64,000 bases of DNA from Saccharospirillum sp. (GCA_018402545.1 JAGYIL010000001.1:1798001-1862000); one strand, 5' to 3'. Shown: positions 28,121 through 35,530, counted from the first letter of the stretch. Program-made: numbers and translations. Notes: generated by a model not told the origin, from the sequence alone.

Positions 28121-29503
28121 ATGCCCAAGGATGCAACACCCCAAATCACCCACCACGGTGCAGTAACCGGCGTAACCGGCTCCTGCCACCAATACCAAAC
28201 CGCGCGCACAAACGCCTTAATAGACTGCGGCCTCTTCCAGGGCGCTGAATCCAACCGGCCGCTGCATGCTTTCGACTTCGCCGTACCCGAGGTAAGCGCG
28301 CTCATTGTCACCCATTGCCACATAGACCACGTGGGCCGCATACCCTGGCTCATTGCCGCCGGTTTCCGGGGCCCCATATACTGCACCGAACCCACGGCTG
28401 CCTTGCTACCCCTGGTGCTCGAAGATGCCCTCGGCATACACATACCCGACGATGCCGACCTGGTAGAGAAAGCCCTGGCGCGCATTCTTAGCCAACTGCA
28501 GCCAGTGCCCTACAACCAATGGCAGCCACTGCCCGGCGCTGAAACCGAGCTGCGCTTCCAGCCTGCTGGCCACATTATGGGCTCTGCCTACGTTGAACTG
28601 GAAACCCACGGCCACCGCACCGTATTCAGCGGCGACCTCGGCGCACCCGCCGCCGTGTTCGTAGACCCACCCCAGGCCCCCGAACGCGCCGACATCCTGG
28701 TGCTGGAAAGCACCTACGGCAACCGCGACCACGAAGCCCGCGCCGAACGCAAAACCCAACTGGGCAACAGCCTGAAACGCGCCCTGGCCGATGGCGGCAC
28801 CGTGCTGATACCCGCCTTCAGCCTGGGCCGCACCCAGGAGATTCTCGCCTTCATAGAAGACCTGCTGCACGAGAACAACCTTACCCACCCAAACGTCGCC
28901 CACCCGGGCAATAACGAGCCAGCCTTACCCATTATTCTGGATTCCCCGCTGGCCCTGCGCATGACCCAAGCCTACCGCCACCTGGTAAACCATTGGCGCG
29001 AACCCCTGCAAACCCAGCGGGAAGCCGGGCGCTTCCCCCTGGCGTTCGACCAGCTAATAACCCTGGAGCACCACAAAGACCACCTGGCCATGGTGAAACG
29101 CCTAACCCACACCCGCCAACCTGCCGTAGTGCTCGCCGCCAGTGGCATGTGCCAGGGCGGCCGCATCATGAACTACCTGGAAGCCATGCTGCCCCTGCCG
29201 GAAACCGACGTCTTCTTCGTAGGCTACCAGGCCAAAGGCACCCTCGGCGCCGCCATACAAAGCGCCCACCCCGGCGACACCGTACGAGTAAACAACCAAC
29301 CAACCCCAATGAACGCCCAGGTACACCGCCTAAGCGGCTTCTCAGCCCACGCAGACCGCACCGGCCTAACCAACTTCTGCACCGACATCCCCACCGCCCC
29401 AACAGAAATCCGCCTCGTCCACGGAGACGCTAGGGTGAAGCAACAATTCCAGGCTCACTTGGCCAATAAACTCCCAAACACAAAGATATCGATCCCGACC
29501 TAA
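28121..29503 (+). CDS. Beta-CASP metallo-beta-lactamase-fold RNase-like protein, copy 1
   Basis: 460 residues; predicted metal-dependent nuclease of the CPSF/RNA-specificity MBL family. Metal motifs: THCHIDHVGR (HxHxDH), GHIMGSAYVE, FSGDLGAP. Beta-CASP and RMMBL motifs: LESTYGNRDHE, ASGMCQGGRIMNYLE, GFSAHADR. RBS AAGGA with a C-rich spacer before the ATG. It is almost identical at protein level to 31092-32474. Its substrate is unknown, and no partner gene suggests one. Confidence 0.85.
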   Translation: MPKDATPQITHHGAVTGVTGSCHQYQTARTNALIDCGLFQGAESNRPLHAFDFAVPEVSALIVTHCHIDHVGRIPWLIAAGFRGPIYCTEPTAALLPLVLEDALGIHIPDDADLVEKALARILSQLQPVPYNQWQPLPGAETELRFQPAGHIMGSAYVELETHGHRTVFSGDLGAPAAVFVDPPQAPERADILVLESTYGNRDHEARAERKTQLGNSLKRALADGGTVLIPAFSLGRTQEILAFIEDLLHENNLTHPNVAHPGNNEPALPIILDSPLALRMTQAYRHLVNHWREPLQTQREAGRFPLAFDQLITLEHHKDHLAMVKRLTHTRQPAVVLAASGMCQGGRIMNYLEAMLPLPETDVFFVGYQAKGTLGAAIQSAHPGDTVRVNNQPTPMNAQVHRLSGFSAHADRTGLTNFCTDIPTAPTEIRLVHGDARVKQQFQAHLANKLPNTKISIPT

Positions 29504-29506
29504 CCC

Positions 29507-29580
29507 GTAGGAGGCCAGTCCCCTGGGCGACACGAACCAAAACAAACCGGTGACAAAACCCACTGTCATCGGACTCCCAC
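29507..29580 (+). repeat. Palindromic repeat, decayed copy 4
   Basis: Begins GTAGGAGGCCAGTCCCCTGG and ends GGACTCCCAC, with the centre shortened to 74 bp total. It overlaps nothing coding and lies between the beta-CASP gene and the higBA promoter. Confidence 0.65.
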
Positions 29581-29595
29581 AATCAATGACAATTT

Positions 29596-29615
29596 AGCTG
29601 TATTTATATACAGTA
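29596..29615 (+). promoter_or_regulatory. LexA-like SOS box upstream of higBA
   Basis: AGCTGTATTTATATACAGTA contains CTG-N10-CAG with an AT-rich core, very close to the enterobacterial LexA consensus TACTGTATATATATACAGTA. It lies about 96 bp before the higB-like start. Confidence 0.65.
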
Positions 29616-29675
29616 TTTGGCAAAGTGCCGACTAGGCTGCTGAAGCAGCCGTTAAACTCAGGGATAACGAAATAT

Positions 29676-29691
29676 ATTCCATTGAAGGAAT
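29676..29691 (+). promoter_or_regulatory. Dyad operator candidate of higBA
   Basis: ATTCC-N6-GGAAT lies 20 bp before the toxin ATG and next to the RBS AAGGAGG. Typical place and form for an antitoxin autorepression site. Confidence 0.45.
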
Positions 29692-29710
29692 GTTTTAAGG
29701 AGGCTAAACT

Positions 29711-30064
29711 ATGAAGTGGGATGTTGAATACACAGATGAATTCGGTGATTGGTGGCAGGGGCTCAGTGAAACTGAGCAGATAGCCATCGCTGCGTCGGTC
29801 CAGTTACTAGAAGAGCTTGGGCCACATTTGGGGTATCCACACAGTTCAAATATTCAAGGTTCAGAACACAGCCACATGAGAGAGCTCAGAACCCAATGCC
29901 AGGGAGACCCATACCGTACTCTGTATGCGTTTGACCCACGCCGTGTTGCAATTTTGCTAATTGCCGGCAACAAAACTGGTGATGACCGCTGGTACGACGT
30001 TCACGTTCCGATTGCTGATAGTTTATACAACGAGCACCTTGAACAATTGAAGAAAGAGGAATGA
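29711..30064 (+). CDS. higB: HigB-like RelE-superfamily toxin
   Basis: 117 residues: WDVEYTDEFGDWWQGLSE, MRELRTQCQGDPYRTLYAFDPRR, AILLIAGNKTGDDRWYDVHVPIAD. This is the phage-derived Gp49/HigB-type toxin pattern. The toxin precedes the antitoxin, as usual for higBA, with a 4-nt gap. Strong RBS AAGGAGG. In the family it is a ribosome-dependent mRNA endonuclease. A LexA-like box and a separate dyad lie upstream. Confidence 0.85.
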   Translation: MKWDVEYTDEFGDWWQGLSETEQIAIAASVQLLEELGPHLGYPHSSNIQGSEHSHMRELRTQCQGDPYRTLYAFDPRRVAILLIAGNKTGDDRWYDVHVPIADSLYNEHLEQLKKEE

Positions 30065-30068
30065 TCAA

Positions 30069-30395
30069 ATGGCCAGGAAATTCGACCAACTGAAAGCTCA
30101 GCTCTCCCCAGAGGCCCAAGATAAGGCCAATGCCATCGCAAAAGCGATGATGGATGAGATGCCTCTTAACGAACTTCGTCAGGCGAGGGGCCTATCCCAA
30201 AAAATGCTGGCGGAGGTCTTACACGTGCAACAACCCGCCATAGCCAAACTAGAGAAGAGAACGGATATGTACATATCCACTCTGCGAAGCCATATAGAAG
30301 CCATGGGAGGCGAACTTGAAGTAACAGCAAGGTTTCCGGATGGTAGTGTAAAAATCACCAACTTCTCAGACCTGCAGGAAATATCACCGGGCTAA
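30069..30395 (+). CDS. higA: HigA-like XRE antitoxin
   Basis: 108 residues with a helix-turn-helix, ELRQARGLSQKMLAEVLHVQQPAIAKLEKR, and a C-terminal beta segment, GGELEVTARFPDGSVKI, both typical of antitoxins paired with Gp49-type HigB. It is immediately downstream of the toxin with RBS GAGGAA. Intact. Heptamer array H8 starts right at its stop codon. Confidence 0.88.
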   Translation: MARKFDQLKAQLSPEAQDKANAIAKAMMDEMPLNELRQARGLSQKMLAEVLHVQQPAIAKLEKRTDMYISTLRSHIEAMGGELEVTARFPDGSVKITNFSDLQEISPG

Positions 30396-30430
30396 ACTAA
30401 CAGCTCAAGGCTCGTAGCTCGCAGCTTTCA
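30396..30430 (+). repeat. Heptamer array H8
   Basis: AACAGCTCAAGGCTCGTAGC followed by TCGCAGC, directly after the higA stop and just before the four-helix-bundle gene. Confidence 0.75.
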
Positions 30431-30443
30431 TTTAAGGAACCCC

Positions 30444-30946
30444 ATGAACTTCGAAAACCTAACCGTATGGAAACGGTCTGCCACACTGTCTGCCGACTTA
30501 TACCTCTACTTCAAACAGCTAACCGACTTCGGCTTCAAAGACCAGATTATCAGGAGTCTGCCTGACTTAGGGGGATCGAAGCGAGGGAGTGGGACGGCGA
30601 GTTCAAATGTTCGCAAATTTCGTGTGCATAGTGGGGCTATGTGCTCGAAATTTTCGGATATTTGGGCCGCCGTCCCGCTTCCGCAGCCGATTCATCCTAA
30701 GTCAGGCAGACTCCTAAGTCTGGCCTCTCAATCCCCAGCAACATAGCCGAGGGTATGACCCGCACCACCAACCCAGACAAACACAAATTCCTGGGCTACG
30801 CCTACAGCTCCTGCGCCGAACTACGCACCCAAATCCACATAGGCGCCAAAATCCAGTACATAGACGCGAAAACCAGCGAACATTGGCTAAACGAAACCAA
30901 CGAAATATCAGCCATGATTAAAGGTTTAGACAAAGCCATCAACTGA
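30444..30946 (+). pseudogene. Four-helix-bundle (23S rRNA IVS-type) protein gene split by an inserted element
   Basis: Start MNFENLTVWKRSATLSADLYLYF is the N-terminus of the four-helix-bundle family. After DQII the frame enters a 164-bp palindromic element (30552-30715). The rest resumes as SGLSIPSNIAEG and continues to EISAMIKGLDKAIN at 30946. Removing the element restores one frame with the expected QIIKSGLSIPSNIAEG junction. Family members are of unknown function and often lie inside rRNA intervening sequences or near mobile DNA. A C-terminal remnant of a second copy lies at 32869-32973. Confidence 0.8.
30552..30715 (+). mobile_element. 164-bp fold-back (MITE-like) insertion
   Basis: Perfect 20-bp terminal inverted repeats, AGGAGTCTGCCTGACTTAGG and its complement. 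Inner arms GGGACGGCG/CGCCGTCCC and CAAATTTCG/CGAAATTTT continue to a central stem GCATAG/CTATG, so almost the whole element can form one hairpin. No ORF of its own and no clear target duplication. It interrupts the four-helix-bundle gene. Confidence 0.75.
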
Positions 30947-30947
30947 A

Positions 30948-31082
30948 AGCTTCGAGCTGAGAGCTGCGAGCGATGAGTAAAAGACTGTATAGCATCAGTT
31001 TATCTTAAGCTCACAGCTAATAGCTCGCAGCTCTCAGCTATCTTTGAACTAACAGCTCGCAACTCGCAGCTCACAGCTCGTA
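30948..31082 (+). repeat. Heptamer array H9
   Basis: Left arm GCTTCGAGCTGAGAGCTGCG; right arm AGCTCGCAGCTCTCAGCT in inverted relation, then more CGCAGCT units running into the AAGGACCCCC leader of the second beta-CASP gene. Confidence 0.85.
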
Positions 31083-31091
31083 AGGACCCCC

Positions 31092-32474
31092 ATGCCCAAG
31101 GATGCAACCCCCCAAATCACCCACCACGGTGCAGTAACCGGCGTAACCGGCTCCTGCCACCAATACCAAACCGCGCGCACCAACGCCTTAATAGACTGCG
31201 GCCTCTTCCAGGGCGCTGAATCCAACCGGCCATTGCATGCCTTCGACTTCGCTGTACCCGAGGTAAGCGCGCTCATTGTCACCCACTGCCACATAGACCA
31301 CGTGGGCCGCATACCCTGGCTTATTGCCGCCGGTTTCCGGGGGCCCATTTACTGCACCGAACCCACGGCTGCCTTGTTACCCCTTGTGCTCGAAGATGCC
31401 CTCGGCATTCACATTCCCGACGATGCCGACCTGGTAGAGAAAGCCCTGGCGCGCATTCTGAGCCAACTGCAGCCCGTGCCCTACAACCAATGGCAGCCAC
31501 TGCATGGCGCTGAAACCGAGCTGCGCTTCCAGCCCGCCGGCCACATTATGGGCTCTGCCTACGTTGAACTGGAAACCCACGGCCACCGCACCGTATTCAG
31601 CGGTGACCTCGGCGCACCCGGCGCCGTGTTCGTAGACCCACCCCAGGCCCCCGAACGCGCCGACATCCTGGTGCTGGAAAGCACCTACGGCAACCGCGAC
31701 CACGAAGCCCGCGCCGAACGCAAAACCCAACTGGGCAACAGCCTGAAACGCGCCCTGGCCGATGGCGGCACCGTGCTGATACCCGCCTTCAGCCTGGGCT
31801 GCACCCAGGAGATTCTCGCCTTCATAGAAGACCTGCTGCACGAGAACAACCTAACCCACCCAAACGCCGCCCACCCAGGCAAGCGCGAGCCAGCCTTACC
31901 CATTATTCTGGATTCCCCGCTGGCCCTGCGCATGACCCAAGCCTACCGCCACCTGGTAAACCACTGGCGCGAACCCCTGCAAACCAAACGCGAAGCCGGG
32001 CGCTTCCCCCTGGCGTTCGACCAGCTAATAACGCTGGAGCACCACAAAGACCACCTGGCCATGGTGAAACGCCTAACCCACACCCGCCAACCGGCCGTAG
32101 TGCTGGCCGCCAGCGGCATGTGCCAGGGCGGCCGCATCATGAACTACCTGGAAGCCATGCTGCCCTTACCGGAAACCGACGTCTTCTTCGTAGGCTACCA
32201 GGCCAAAGGCACCCTGGGCGCCGCCATACAAAGCGCCCACCCCGGCGACACCGTACGAGTAAACAACCAACCAACCCAAATGAACGCCCAGGTACACCGC
32301 CTAAGCGGCTTCTCAGCCCACGCAGACCGCACCGGCCTAACCAACTTCTGCACCGACATCCCCACCGCCCCAACAGAAATCCGCCTAGTCCACGGAGACG
32401 CGAGGGTGAAGCGGGAATTCAAGGCACACCTGGCCAATAAACTCCCAAACACAAAAATATGGGTGCCGGGGTAG
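31092..32474 (+). CDS. Beta-CASP metallo-beta-lactamase-fold RNase-like protein, copy 2
   Basis: 460 residues, differing from copy 1 (28121-29503) at only about a dozen positions. One is Arg to Cys in SLGCTQEILAF, and the end reads NTKIWVPG rather than NTKISIPT. All metal-binding and beta-CASP motifs (THCHIDHVGR, FSGDLGAP, GFSAHADR) are kept, so both copies look functional. Leader and RBS are the same as in copy 1. The duplicated stretch appears to include the flanking arrays and perhaps the four-helix-bundle gene. Confidence 0.85.
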   Translation: MPKDATPQITHHGAVTGVTGSCHQYQTARTNALIDCGLFQGAESNRPLHAFDFAVPEVSALIVTHCHIDHVGRIPWLIAAGFRGPIYCTEPTAALLPLVLEDALGIHIPDDADLVEKALARILSQLQPVPYNQWQPLHGAETELRFQPAGHIMGSAYVELETHGHRTVFSGDLGAPGAVFVDPPQAPERADILVLESTYGNRDHEARAERKTQLGNSLKRALADGGTVLIPAFSLGCTQEILAFIEDLLHENNLTHPNAAHPGKREPALPIILDSPLALRMTQAYRHLVNHWREPLQTKREAGRFPLAFDQLITLEHHKDHLAMVKRLTHTRQPAVVLAASGMCQGGRIMNYLEAMLPLPETDVFFVGYQAKGTLGAAIQSAHPGDTVRVNNQPTQMNAQVHRLSGFSAHADRTGLTNFCTDIPTAPTEIRLVHGDARVKREFKAHLANKLPNTKIWVPG

Positions 32475-32487
32475 GGCAGCTCCCCCC

Positions 32488-32516
32488 TTGACACCCCCCA
32501 CCCACAGCACCAAAAT
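32488..32516 (+). promoter_or_regulatory. Promoter candidate of the DUF433 module
   Basis: Perfect TTGACA and CAAAAT separated by 17 nt, 35 bp before the DUF433 ATG. An inverted pair, GGGCAGC (32474) and GCTGCCC (32544), brackets it. Confidence 0.5.
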
Positions 32517-32550
32517 GAAAATTCCAATCCAATGATCCCTCGGGCTGCCC

Positions 32551-32778
32551 ATGAACTACAAAGACCATATCGACATAACGTCAGGCAAGAGAAGTGGCAA
32601 GCCGTGCATAAAGGGCACCAGAATCACCGTTTACGACGTATTGGGTTGGTTGGCAAACGGTATGCCTACTGCGGAAATTCTAGAGGACTTTCCAGAGCTG
32701 AAAGCAGAAGATATCCAGGCCTGTCTGGCCTATGCGGCCGACCGTGAGCATCATTTAACGGTTATACATGCCGCGTGA
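32551..32778 (+). CDS. DUF433 antitoxin
   Basis: 75 residues, DITSGKRSGKPCIKGTRITVYDVLGWLANGM...EILEDFPELKAEDIQACLAYAADRE, the complete DUF433 (VapB-antitoxin-like) pattern. Such genes normally sit just upstream of a DUF5615 PIN-like toxin. Here the toxin start (GTG at 32775) overlaps the stop as expected, but the toxin is broken. Confidence 0.85.
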   Translation: MNYKDHIDITSGKRSGKPCIKGTRITVYDVLGWLANGMPTAEILEDFPELKAEDIQACLAYAADREHHLTVIHAA

Positions 32779-32868
32779 GGCTTCTACTCGATCAAAACCT
32801 ATCTCATCGTCTGGTTAAAAAACCTGGAAGAATTTTTCCCAGGCAGTAGCCAGGTTGCGCTCCTGGAT
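32775..32868 (+). pseudogene. DUF5615 PIN-like toxin, truncated and frameshifted
   Basis: The GTG frame gives RLLLDQNLSHRLVKK, the DUF5615 N-terminus with its acidic residue. An extra C near 32823 shifts the frame. Past it, LEEFFPGSSQVALLD continues the family pattern for 15 residues, then stops matching. The remaining ~80 residues of the toxin are absent. In the shifted frame the sequence runs directly into a four-helix-bundle remnant. The DUF433 antitoxin is left without a working partner. Confidence 0.75.
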
Positions 32869-32973
32869 GGCGCCAAAATCCAGTACATAGACCCTAAAAC
32901 CAGCAAACACTGGCTAAACGAAACCAACGAAATATCAGCCATGATTAAAGGGTTGGAGAAAGCCATCAGCTGA
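32869..32973 (+). pseudogene. Four-helix-bundle protein, C-terminal remnant
   Basis: 34 codons and a stop, GAKIQYIDPKTSKHWLNETN to MIKGLEKAIS, match the last 34 residues of the gene ending at 30946 with four differences. It is joined in frame to the end of the broken DUF5615 toxin, so a deletion fused two genes here. Confidence 0.8.
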
Positions 32974-33122
32974 GAGCTGCGAGCTTTTAGCTAAAGGCTG
33001 ATAGCTTGGGGTTATCATTTTCTCTCAGCTAATAGCTCGCAGCTAACAGCTGTCTCTCAAACTCTAAGCTCTCAGCTTTCTCTTAAACTCGCAGCTCGCA
33101 GCTCTCAGCTCTCAGCTCACAA
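32974..33122 (+). repeat. Heptamer array H10
   Basis: Left arm GAGCTGCGAGCTTTTAGC; right arm with CTCGCAGCTAACAGCT, CTCTCAGCT and CTCGCAGCTCGCAGCTC units. It ends about 50 bp before the polysaccharide operon promoter. Confidence 0.85.
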
Positions 33123-33172
33123 CTTCCCTACATCCCCAATACAAACCAACAACAAAACGCAAACCAGTTCCC

Positions 33173-33201
33173 TTGACCCCCCAACCGCAACCCCCTACAA
33201 T
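33173..33201 (+). promoter_or_regulatory. Strong sigma70-type promoter of the polysaccharide operon
   Basis: TTGACC and TACAAT are separated by 17 nt, each matching 5 of 6 consensus positions. The expected start is near 33208, giving a leader of about 390 nt before the first gene. It lies in the 32974-33601 stretch, which otherwise holds only repeats and the ops element. Confidence 0.65.
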
Positions 33202-33249
33202 TCGCGTTCAACAACTGAACAACCCCTTGGTGTGCCCTGTAACCGGCCG

Positions 33250-33259
33250 GGCGGTAGCG
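33250..33259 (+). promoter_or_regulatory. ops (RfaH-loading) element
   Basis: GGCGGTAGCG equals the first 10 nt of the E. coli ops element. It lies about 42 nt downstream of the predicted transcription start, in the untranslated leader of a long polysaccharide operon. An RfaH homologue is encoded at 14652. The position before the first gene fits RfaH recruitment. Confidence 0.65.
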
Positions 33260-33385
33260 AATCTAATCGATTTTCAGCACCTCGCAAAACCCCATTCCAG
33301 AGCCTTCAAAAAATTCGATTCAGAAGAATTCCTGGCAAATCGGCCAAAAAGGCTTGCACCAATACATACCGAATTTACGATTTTT

Positions 33386-33573
33386 GCTCACAGCTCACAG
33401 CTCACAGCTCACAGCTCACAGCTCACAGCTCACAGCTCACAGCTCACAGCTCACAGCTCACAGCTCACAGCTCACAGCTCACAGCTCACAGCTCACAGCT
33501 CACAGCTCACAGCTCACAGCTCACAGCTCACAGCTCACAGCTCACAGCTCACAGCTCACAGCTCACAGCTCAC
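33386..33573 (+). repeat. Perfect heptamer array H11 in the operon leader
   Basis: 188 bp of uninterrupted GCTCACA repeats, nearly 27 copies, all identical. It lies between the ops element and the first gene of the polysaccharide operon. ORFs through it read SQLTAHS and are artefacts. Perfect identity suggests recent expansion and likely length instability. Confidence 0.95.
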
Positions 33574-33601
33574 CAACACCCGTTAATGCCCAATAGCCAG
33601 C

Positions 33602-33961
33602 GTGCCTACTATGCTTTCCGATGAACTTCGTTATCAGTTACTTCGCACCATCGAGCGAAACCCAGAGCTAACACAGCGCCAAATAGCCAAAGAACTGGGC
33701 TTGAGCTTGGGTAAAGTGAACTATTGTGTGAAAGCTTTACTGGATAAAGGCTGGGTTGTAGCCGGGAATTTCAAAAACAGTGATCGCAAACTGGCTTATG
33801 CGTATTACCTGACACCACAGGGTATTGAGGAGAAAGCTACTGTGACTGTGCGATTTCTTAAACGAAAGCTAGAAGAGCACGAGGAAATCGAGCGGACGAT
33901 TGAAGAGCTTCGCTCTGAAGTAAGTGAAACAGACCAGCTAGCACGCCAAAATGAAGGGTAG
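33602..33961 (+). CDS. MarR-family EPS-associated transcriptional regulator
   Basis: 119 residues: winged helix [46 protein letters not shown], then a coiled-coil tail of Glu/Lys/Arg. The pattern matches the EPS-associated MarR-type family that commonly opens exopolysaccharide loci. Start GTG 33602 or ATG 33611; neither has a clear Shine-Dalgarno. It is the first gene after the ops/heptamer leader. It may regulate the operon, but its target is not visible. Confidence 0.8.
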   Translation: MPTMLSDELRYQLLRTIERNPELTQRQIAKELGLSLGKVNYCVKALLDKGWVVAGNFKNSDRKLAYAYYLTPQGIEEKATVTVRFLKRKLEEHEEIERTIEELRSEVSETDQLARQNEG

Positions 33962-34127
33962 AGCAAGAAACTAATATTCTGATATGCCAAAGTTAACATC
34001 AGATTTATTGATTTGGTTTTTTAGTATTCGAAATAGAACTCAATATAAAATACTATTCGACAATTAAATTAGTAATCCAATAAATAAACTATTCAGTGAA
34101 AAGAAATGATAGGAATCAGTAATTAAG

Positions 34128-35530
34128 ATGATTATTCCCGTTTTACTCGCTGGCGGAACTGGTAGCCGCTTGTGGCCAACTTCAAGAGAGCTATTTCCAA
34201 AACAATGTCTTGCGCTAGCAGGCAATGAACTTAGCCTAGCGCAAAATACGATGTTGCGGCTTCAGAACGTAGGTTTGGATGCTGACCCCATTGTGGTGTG
34301 TAACGACGAACACCGCTTCCTCATCGCCCAGCAAATGGCGGATCTGGGTACCAAAGCCGAGCTGATTCTGGAGCCCGAGGGCCGTAATACTGCGCCTGCC
34401 ATAGCCCTGGCGGCGTTTCAGGCACTGGAACGGGACCCGGAAGCCACCCTGGTGGTACTGCCGGCAGACCATGTAATGAAGGATACCGAAGCGTTTCGCG
34501 CATCGGTTCAGGAAGCCATCATTCAATCAAAAAGTGATTTACTGGTCACCTTCGGCATTAAGCCCACCTACGCAGAAACCGGCTACGGCTACATTGAAGC
34601 GGCCGCTACCGATGCAACCAGCGCGGTGGTCGCCTTTCGTGAAAAGCCGGATGCCGATACTGCCGCCCGTTACCTGGCCGCTGGCAATTACTTCTGGAAC
34701 AGCGGTATGTTCGTGTTCAAGGCTCGGGTGTTTCTGGAAGAGCTGAAGCAGTTCCAGCCCGCCATTTATGAAGCCACCCAGGCGGCCATGGCCAACAAAT
34801 ACGCCGACCTGGATTTTATTCGGGTGGATGCTGACGCCTTTGCCAAAAGCCCGTCAGACTCCATCGACTACGCCATTATGGAACGCACCGAACGCGCCGT
34901 GGTGGTGCCCTATAACGGCGACTGGAGCGATATTGGTGCCTGGTCGGCCCTGTATGATCTGAGCGAGAAAGACGGCCAGGCCAACGTACTCCAGGGCGAT
35001 GTACTCACCGAAGACGCCACTGGCAACCTGATTCGGGCCGAAAGTCGCCTGGTAGCCGCCATTGGTGTTCAAAACATGGCCATTATCGAAACCGACGATG
35101 CCGTGGTGGTGGTGCCGCGTGACCGGGCTCAGGATGTGAAGTTCATTGTGAACCAGCTGAAAGCGACCGGGCGCACCGAGCACCATGTGCATGCCCGGGT
35201 ACACCGCCCTGGGGCTCGTACAAGACGATTAACCTGGGTGATCGCCACCAGGTGAAACGCATTACCGTGAAACCCGGCGAAAAGCTCTCGGTACAGATGC
35301 ACCACCACCGCGCTGAACACTGGGTGGTGGTGAGCGGCACGGCCAACGTCACCATTGGCGAGAAGACTCAAATGCTCAGCGAGAACGAGTCGGTCTACAT
35401 TCCCATTGGCACCGTGCACGCTCTGGAAAACCCCGGCAAGATCCCGCTGGAGTTGATTGAGGTGCAGACGGGCAGTTATTTGGGTGAAGATGACATTGTG
35501 CGGTTTACGGATTGGTATGGAAGAAGCTAA
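34128..35530 (+). pseudogene. manC: manC second copy, chimeric and frameshifted
   Basis: Mannose-1-phosphate guanylyltransferase/isomerase. The first ~50 codons (MIIPVLLAGGTGSRLWPTSRELF) are AT-richer and differ from the copy at 8983-10386. From about 34286 onward the DNA is nearly identical to it, in inverted orientation. One C is missing from a run of four near 35207, which shifts the frame after HVHARVHRP and leaves the cupin isomerase domain in another frame (35252-35530). Domain separation might leave a working N-terminal transferase of 375 residues. A sequencing error in the C run is possible. Confidence 0.8.

Noticed and set aside
33386-33573. CRISPR array or a repetitive protein (SQLTAHS heptads) in the perfect heptamer tract
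   Set aside because: The unit is 7 bp with no unique spacers and no cas genes. The protein repeats in three frames are a by-product of a 7-nt period, and no RBS or conserved N-terminus supports translation.
10447-33573. Integron cassette array
   Set aside because: No integron integrase is present, and the boundaries lack attC core sites. Only a loose analogy of foldable boundary repeats is kept as a hypothesis.
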